From an uncultured Alphaproteobacteria bacterium (GTDB taxonomy: Bacteria > Pseudomonadota > Alphaproteobacteria > Rhizobiales > Aestuariivirgaceae), in the NCBI GenBank assembly GCA_937868035.1, contig CALMLK010000446.1, forward strand, positions 1-9,685: a stretch of 9,685 bases of DNA, read 5' to 3'. Both the position numbers and the translations under genes were made by a program. Under the pieces are notes generated by a model, which was not told the origin of the DNA, made no database searches, and saw only the letters and a program-made list of their open reading frames with translations. Positions within the stretch are counted from its first letter, which is position 1, and each line of letters begins with the position of its first letter. This document shows positions 1 through 5,300 of this stretch, one piece after another.

Positions 1-56
1 TCCGCAAGGATGTGGTACCGGTGATTTCCGACGTGATTGCCCGCCACAAGGATTGA
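1..56 (+). CDS. C-terminal fragment of an unrecognised upstream gene
   Basis: Reading from base 3, an open frame gives the tail RKDVVPVISDVIARHKD followed by TGA at 54-56. Only 17 residues are visible, too few to name a family. The stop lies five bases before the ATG of the metallopeptidase gene, and the AAGGA that probably serves that gene's start lies inside this reading frame. This suggests the two genes are co-transcribed. The frame could in principle be chance, but the tight spacing and the absence of a competing frame make a real gene end likely. Confidence 0.5.
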   Translation, partial: RKDVVPVISDVIARHKD

Positions 57-61
57 CGCCG

Positions 62-811
62 ATGCGCCTCTTGCGCGCATTCACCCAACGCAAGACTTCA
101 CCGCTGCCCCCGCCCGTCACGGAAATGATGCTGGTGGCCGACCAGCAGGTGCAGCTCACCTTCAAGCGCCACGCCTCTGCCCGCCGCTTCACCTTGCGCC
201 TGACGCGCGATGGCGCGGGCTTTGCCATGACCATGCCGCGCCGCGCCAGCATGGCCGATGCCCGCGCCTTCGCCCTCAAGTCGGAAAGCTGGATGCTGCG
301 GGTGCTGGCGAGGCGGGTGCCCAAGGTCGATGTGGCCGCCGGTGCCGTCATCATGCTGCGCGGCGTCGAACACGTGATCGCCGCCACCGGCAAGGCCCGC
401 GGACAGGTGATCCACGATGCGGGCGCGCGCACCATTCATGTGCCCGGTGCCCCACAACATCTCCGGCGGCGGCTGGTGGACTGGCTGAAGGCCGAGGCGG
501 CCCACGATTTGGACGTGGCCTCCACCAAATATGCTGCCGTCATGGCGGCGCGCTTCCGCAAGATCAATATCCGCGACCAGAAGAGCAGGTGGGGCTCGTG
601 CTCAACCGATGGTGTGCTCAACTATTCGTGGAGACTCGTGCTGGCACCACCTTATGTGCTGGACTATGTCGCCGCCCATGAGGTGGCCCATCTGCGTGAA
701 ATGAACCATTCCACGCGCTTCTGGCGGCTGGTCCTCAGCCATTGCCCCCAAAGCCGCAGCGCCAAGACGTGGTTGAAGCTGCACGGTACGCGGCTGCACG
801 CCCTCGGCTGA
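62..811 (+). CDS. YgjP-like (DUF45, M48-type) zinc metallopeptidase-family protein
   Basis: A 249-residue protein of the YgjP/DUF45 family, which carries a gluzincin-type metal site. The visible signature is the block RDQKSRWGSCS followed by HEVAH (His206, Glu207, His210) and then NHSTRFW. These match the conserved RWGSCS, HExxH and NHS..FW elements of the family. Length is close to the usual 230-250 residues. There is no signal peptide or membrane segment, so it should be cytoplasmic. The ATG at 62 is preferred because AAGGA at 48-52 sits nine bases upstream; an in-frame TTG at 53 would overlap the previous stop. Proteolysis has not been firmly shown for the family, and the E. coli homologue YgjP is annotated as a UTP pyrophosphatase, so the substrate is left open. 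It follows the upstream gene closely, but a ~500-base gap separates it from the surface operon, to which it is probably unrelated. Confidence 0.92.
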   Translation: MRLLRAFTQRKTSPLPPPVTEMMLVADQQVQLTFKRHASARRFTLRLTRDGAGFAMTMPRRASMADARAFALKSESWMLRVLARRVPKVDVAAGAVIMLRGVEHVIAATGKARGQVIHDAGARTIHVPGAPQHLRRRLVDWLKAEAAHDLDVASTKYAAVMAARFRKINIRDQKSRWGSCSTDGVLNYSWRLVLAPPYVLDYVAAHEVAHLREMNHSTRFWRLVLSHCPQSRSAKTWLKLHGTRLHALG

Positions 812-863
812 CCCGCCGTAAACGGTACAAGTGCTTAATAGCGTGGCCCTTTTTGGCACAACC

Positions 864-879
864 TTAACGTATCGTTAAC
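864..879. promoter_or_regulatory. Full CtrA-type binding site, palindromic
   Basis: The bases TTAA-CGTATCG-TTAAC match the full CtrA consensus TTAA-N7-TTAAC of alphaproteobacteria exactly. The site is also a near-perfect dyad, TTAACG-TAT-CGTTAA (864-878), so it reads as a CtrA box on both strands. It lies 53 bases after the metallopeptidase stop and 428 bases before gene A. The only nearby gene it could drive is downstream on the + strand. No good -10 element at the expected distance could be picked out, so activation and repression both remain possible. Confidence 0.6.
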
Positions 880-896
880 CAGCAAAACCTAAGCCT

Positions 897-906
897 GAGT
901 GCACTC
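897..906. promoter_or_regulatory. Perfect 10-base palindrome, possible operator
   Basis: GAGTGCACTC equals its own reverse complement and lies 17 bases downstream of the CtrA-like box, where a promoter or operator would be expected. No regulator family is assigned, and a palindrome of this size can arise by chance. Confidence 0.25.
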
Positions 907-963
907 CTGTTGCGCAGCTTTGTGCTGTCGCGCGTCCAGGAAAGATCGGGGCACTTGCATACT

Positions 964-1053
964 CAGGGTTCTACACCCTGTCCGCACTTCTCCATCAAAT
1001 GTTTGTTTTTGCGTGAGTTTTTTGGAGAAACTCAGGTTTGACGCGCAGTCAAA
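964..1053 (+). promoter_or_regulatory. Three consecutive short inverted repeats
   Basis: Three perfect stems lie within 90 bases. CAGGGT/ACCCTG (964-969/975-980) has a 5-base loop. TGAGTTT/AAACTCA (1014-1020/1028-1034) has a 7-base loop. TTTGAC/GTCAAA (1037-1042/1048-1053) has a 5-base loop. None is GC-rich with a following T-run, so they are not standard terminators. They could be protein-binding dyads or the start of a folded leader RNA. Confidence 0.35.
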
Positions 1054-1078
1054 AAATGAAGGCTGATCTTCGCTCCGG

Positions 1079-1231
1079 AACCCTCGCGGGTTGTGGTGGC
1101 GGAGAATCACGTCCGCAAAGCGGGGCAAGCTCGACAGCTGGGAGGCCTGCGACCCGCCTTGTGAAGACTGCAGTAACAGCAACCCTCTTTCGGGAGGCGC
1201 TGTGGCCGCCGGTTGCGCGGCTGCGAACCGG
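1079..1231 (+). ncRNA. Candidate structured 5' leader RNA of the surface operon
   Basis: Several stems can be drawn by hand: AACCC/GGGTT (1079-1083/1088-1092); GCGGA/TCCGC (1099-1103/1112-1116), which competes with CCGC/GCGG (1113-1116/1120-1123); ACAGC/GCTGT (1176-1180/1199-1203) enclosing CCTC/GAGG; and a strong hairpin 1209-1231 in which CCGGTT/AACCGG continues into CGC/GCG with one bulged G. The mutually exclusive pair at 1099-1123 is the kind of arrangement seen in switching leaders. I do not recognise a known riboswitch class. High GC makes chance hairpins common, so confidence is limited. Confidence 0.35.
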
Positions 1232-1296
1232 AGTGCGCTCCAATTGTGTTCAACCCAGCCCATCAAAACCAAGAAACGTGTTTTGCAACTCTCGAC

Positions 1297-1300
1297 GGAG
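1297..1300 (+). promoter_or_regulatory. Ribosome binding site fixing the start of gene A
   Basis: GGAG ends seven bases before the ATG at 1308. It selects this start over the longer in-frame openings at 1038 (TTG) and 1056 (ATG), which lack such a site. Starting here also places the signal peptide at the N-terminus, as expected. Confidence 0.75.
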
Positions 1301-1307
1301 AATTGAA

Positions 1308-2294
1308 ATGGACGTCTACAACCTGCCGCGCCAGTCCGCGCGGTCTTGGCCGGGCCCGCAGTTGCGGACCAGGCTTTGGGGATCGGTGGCAGTCGCCGCC
1401 GTCCTCGCAGTGACGCAGGCCGCACCGGCCTTCGCCACCATCGACAACACCGCTACGGCGAACGGCACGGGTCCTTCGGGCCCCATGACGCCGGTCACTG
1501 ACTCGGTAAGTGTTGACGTGATCGATGCCGCTCCCGCCACCACCGTCTCCAAGTCCTGGGCTTTCGCAAGCCCCGGCGGCGACGTGAATGGCGATGGCAA
1601 CGTCGATCCCGGCGACGCTGTCGTCTACACCTACACCGTCACCAACTCGGGCAACGTCACGCTGCAAGACGTGTCGCTGACCGACGCCCATGACGGTGTG
1701 AACGGCGCACTTGTCTTCACCAAACCGACGGTCGTCACGACCGACGGCACGGTGGCGGGCGACGTGACGGGCACCACCGGTGATTCCAGCAACGTCGATT
1801 GGACCGACAATGACTGGGACGTGCTGGGCCCGGGTGACGTCATCACCTACACGTCGGCCTATACGGTCGGCGCGGGTGACTTCACCTCCGGCACATCGAG
1901 CGATGGCGACATCGACAACACGGCGACGGTGGCGTCGCTGTACGGTGGTTCGCCGGTCACGGCCTCGACGGGCAGCACCTTCGTGCCGCTCGACAACACG
2001 CCGCGCTTCACCCTCGACAAGGTGGCCGACGACACGACTGACCGTGCGATTGGCGATGTGGTGACATACACCTACACGCTGACCAACACGGGCAACGTGC
2101 CGATCACTGCGGTCACGGTGTCTGACGTGGAAAACGGTTCCGGTTCTCTGACCGGCCCGAACTTCGCGTCCTGGACCACGCAGAATGGCTCGTCGGTGAC
2201 GGGGAACACGATCAACACCTTCAATCCGGGTTCGATCGCTGTCTACTCCTCGACCTACACCGTCACGCAGTCTGACGTGAACACGTTGCAGTAA
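1308..2294 (+). CDS. Gene A: short secreted DUF11-type repeat protein
   Basis: A 328-residue protein predicted to leave the cytoplasm by Sec: basic residues around 8-22, hydrophobic VAVAAVLAV, and a cleavage site AFA|TID after residue 43. The mature chain has no cysteine. It opens with a lone strand-like IDNTATANG, then carries two DUF11-type beta-sandwich repeats (about 78-232 and 229-328). These are marked by GD.V.YTYTVTNSGNVTL and YTYTLTNTGNVPI, and the first contains a calcium-loop-like DVNGDGNVDPGD (92-103). The second repeat stops at YTVTQSDVNTLQ, before the 'NTATA' strand that ends repeat 1 (202-208). The first repeat shares WDVLGPGD and its surroundings with the first repeat of gene B, so the two genes are probably tandem paralogues. 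A TAA stop and 18 bases separate it from gene B in the same frame. Role inferred: extracellular or surface structural subunit. Confidence 0.88.
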   Translation: MDVYNLPRQSARSWPGPQLRTRLWGSVAVAAVLAVTQAAPAFATIDNTATANGTGPSGPMTPVTDSVSVDVIDAAPATTVSKSWAFASPGGDVNGDGNVDPGDAVVYTYTVTNSGNVTLQDVSLTDAHDGVNGALVFTKPTVVTTDGTVAGDVTGTTGDSSNVDWTDNDWDVLGPGDVITYTSAYTVGAGDFTSGTSSDGDIDNTATVASLYGGSPVTASTGSTFVPLDNTPRFTLDKVADDTTDRAIGDVVTYTYTLTNTGNVPITAVTVSDVENGSGSLTGPNFASWTTQNGSSVTGNTINTFNPGSIAVYSSTYTVTQSDVNTLQ

Positions 2295-2312
2295 GCGCAA
2301 CCGGACGCGTCG

Positions 2313-5300
2313 ATGACACAAAACGCCGCCACGCGGATGCCCGATGCAAGAGGACACAAGCGCAAGCTTGTGGGCCTCCTTGCGTCATGCGCATTCGCGT
2401 GGGGCCTCGTTTCTCCGGCCTCGGCGGCACTTGTGAACACCGCCACGGCAACGGGCTTCGTCAACGGCCAACCCATCTCGGCCAGCGACACCGTGAGCGT
2501 CGACCTGATCGACGCCAATGCCACGCTCACCGTCGTCAAGACCGCCACCGTCAACGATGGCGGCGATGGCACCGACGATCCGGGCGACACGATTTCATAC
2601 AGCTTCACCGTCACCAACGGCGGCAACGTCACTCTCAACAACGTGGTGCTGGCGGATCCGCGCGTCACCCTCTCTGCCGCAACCCTGACCGACAGCGGCG
2701 CGGGCGGCGACTCAAGCGACGGCATTCTCTCTGCCGGCTGGGATGTCCTCGGCCCCGGTGATACGCTGACCTACACCGCCACATACATTCTCCAGCCCGC
2801 CGACGTCGATGCGGGCCAGGTCGTGAACACCGCGACCGCCACCGCGACGACCGTTCCCGGCGCGCCCGTCACCGGCATCGACACGGAAACGACGCTGCTC
2901 AATGTCGTCTCCTCGCTCGCCCTCGCCAAGGTCGCCACCATCAACGATGGCGGCGATGGCGTGGTGAATGCGGGCGACACGATTTCCTACGCCTTCACCG
3001 TGACCAACACCGGCACCGTGACGCAGAACAATGTCTCGGTGTCAGATCCGCTGCTGAACGTCGCCAGCCTGCCGGGCCGCGCCCAGGCCTTCCAGATGAT
3101 GGCCGCCGCTGCGTCCGGCGCCGACATGATGACAACCGCCTCGACCTCCCAGCCGTTTGACCCGGCGCAGGTGTTCGAGGGTGCCTCCATGCTTTACGCC
3201 CCGGTGGCGACCCGCACGGCGGCCGCCTACACACCGGTCCGCGATGTGCCGCAGCTCGCCGTGGCGCTCCATGCTGAACGCAAGCTCGTGATGCTCTCGG
3301 GCGATCCGGGTGCGCCAAAAGCGGGCGATCTGCTCGGCATCTACTTCGAACTCATCAACACGGGCGAGGGGCCGCTCACCTCCATCACCGTCGACCAGTC
3401 CGGCACCGAAGCCTTCGGCAGCGCCCTCGACATTCTGCCGGCCAACAGCAAGGACGCGGCCTCCATCATCTTCTCGCGCACGCTGACGGCCGATGACATC
3501 ACCACTGGCCTGATCAGCGCACCCGCCACTGTCCGGGCCCATGCCCGCGGCCGGAGTGCAACACTTGCGCTGACGGAAGACATGCCGCTCGCCGCCATCT
3601 CCGGCATGGAAGAACTGGCGACGGCCACGATCACGCCCGCCAACTTCCCCAGCCTCGCACCGGGTGCCTCCACAGTCTTCAATGCAACGCTGGTGCTGAG
3701 CCAGGCGGACATCGATGCGGGTGTCGTCAACAACTCCGCCATCGCCACGGGCACCGATCCCTTCAACGCCACCATCACCGCGCCCGGCAGCGCTTCGACG
3801 CCCATCCCCGCGGTGCCCGGCATCGCCATTGTCAAGCAGGGCACAGTTGATCCGGGCGCCGATAGCGTGGCCAATGCCGGCGATATCGTCACCTATACTT
3901 TCGCCATCCACAACACCGGCAACGTGACGCTATCCAACATTACCCTTGATGATCCGGTACCGGGCCTCACGCTCACCCCCGCCACGCTGGCTTCGCTGGC
4001 GCCGGGCGCGGTGGATTCCACCACCTTCACGGCCACCTATCCCTTGCAGCAGGCTGATCTCGACGCCGGTCACGCCGACAACCAGGCGAAGGTGACGGGC
4101 ACGGTTCCCGTGGGCGGCGGCACAGTCTCTGACTTCTCCGACGACAACAGCGAGACGGAAGACCAGGTGACGGTCGTCCCGCTGACGGCGGCACCGAAGG
4201 TCGCGCTGCTCAAGTCGCTCGACACCTCCACCTATCCCACCGCCGTCGAAGATGTGAACGGCAACGGCCTCAACGATGCGGGCGACCGCGTGCACTACGC
4301 CTTCGAGGTCCACAACGTCGGCAACGTCACCCTGAACAACGTCTATGTCCAGGACCGCAACCCCTCGATCATCACCACGCCGCTGCCGCCCACTGGCATC
4401 TCGCTGGCGCCCGGCGCCTCCGACACGGCAAGCTTCGCCGCGATCTACACGCTGACCCAGGCCGATGTGGACGCGGGCCATTTCAACAACACCGCCGACA
4501 CCTATGGCACCGATCCCAATGGCACCATCGTGCAGGATGAATCCGACCCCGGCGTGCTCACGCAGAACGCGCCGACCGTGCTCGACATTCCCGCCCAGCC
4601 GGCCGTTTCCCTGCTGAAGACCGTCCAGAGCATCGACGACGTCAACAACAACGGCATCAACGACACCAACGACGTGATCCACTATGCCTTCACGGTCATC
4701 AATGCAGGCAACGTCACGCTGACCGGGATCAACGTCTCCGATCCCAACGCCTCCATGGCGGGCGGCTCGCTAGCGCAGCTCGGTCCCGGCCTGTTCAACA
4801 GCACGACCTTCACCGCAACGCACGTCATCAACGCAGGCGACATGCTGGCTGGACGTGTGACCAACCAGGCCAGCGCCACTGCCAACACGCCGTCGAGCGG
4901 CCCCGTGACCGATCTCTCCGACACCAACGATCCGGACGAGAACGACGCCACCGTGACACCGACCGTCGTCCAGCCGGCCATTGCCGTCATCAAGCAGGTC
5001 ACCGGCATCACCAACACCAACGGCAACGCCATGGTGGATGCAGGCGACACCATCGAATACCGCTTCACGGTGAAGAACACCGGCAACATCCCCGTAACCA
5101 ACGTCACGCTCCAGGATTCGCTGCCCGGCGTGACGGTACTGGGTGGACCCATCGCCCAGATGGATGCGGGCGACACCGACACCACGACCTTCACGGCCAG
5201 CTATGTCATCACACCGGCTGACGTGACGGCGGGCCAGGTGGCGAACAGTGCCACCGTCCGCGGCACGGCCGCCAACGGCGCGAACCTCTCCGACATCTCG

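Larger units (their letters stand above)
812..1307. other. Long intergenic region: promoter zone and structured 5' leader
   Basis: About 500 bases with no convincing gene. The left part (812-1060) is visibly richer in A and T than its surroundings. It contains the CtrA-like site, a 10-base perfect palindrome GAGTGCACTC at 897-906, and three short inverted repeats between 964 and 1053. The right part (1079-1285) is GC-rich and can form several hairpins in RNA. Open frames through it lack ribosome sites and resemble no protein known to me. No clear sigma-70 -35/-10 pair and no good rho-independent terminator for the metallopeptidase gene were found. The simplest reading is a promoter near the left end followed by a long leader reaching gene A at 1308. 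Confidence 0.7.

Noticed and set aside
831..859. Rho-independent terminator after the metallopeptidase gene
   Set aside because: A hairpin can be drawn, but its T-run is in the loop and no T-run follows the stem.
854..869. Sigma-54 promoter at TTGGCAC
   Set aside because: The -24 half is good, but the -12 half reads TTAAC where TTGC is needed. The bases are better explained by the CtrA-type box.
1108..1160. Cyclic-di-GMP (GEMM) riboswitch, because of GCAAAGC
   Set aside because: The other conserved blocks (the GAAA tetraloop region and the receptor strand) could not be found in order.
1091..1306. 71-codon frame ending two bases before the gene A start, possible leader peptide
   Set aside because: It starts with TTG without a clear ribosome site, has no run of regulatory codons, and lies in the region that folds as RNA.
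1038..1307. Longer N-terminus for gene A from TTG 1038 or ATG 1056
   Set aside because: No ribosome site at either start, the added sequence resembles no domain, and the signal peptide would be buried. ATG 1308 with GGAG at 1297 explains everything.
2379..2390. Lipobox LASC (Cys26) making gene B a lipoprotein
   Set aside because: The hydrophobic stretch before the cysteine is too short and continues well past it to a good signal peptidase I site ASA|ALV. It is kept only as a minor possibility.
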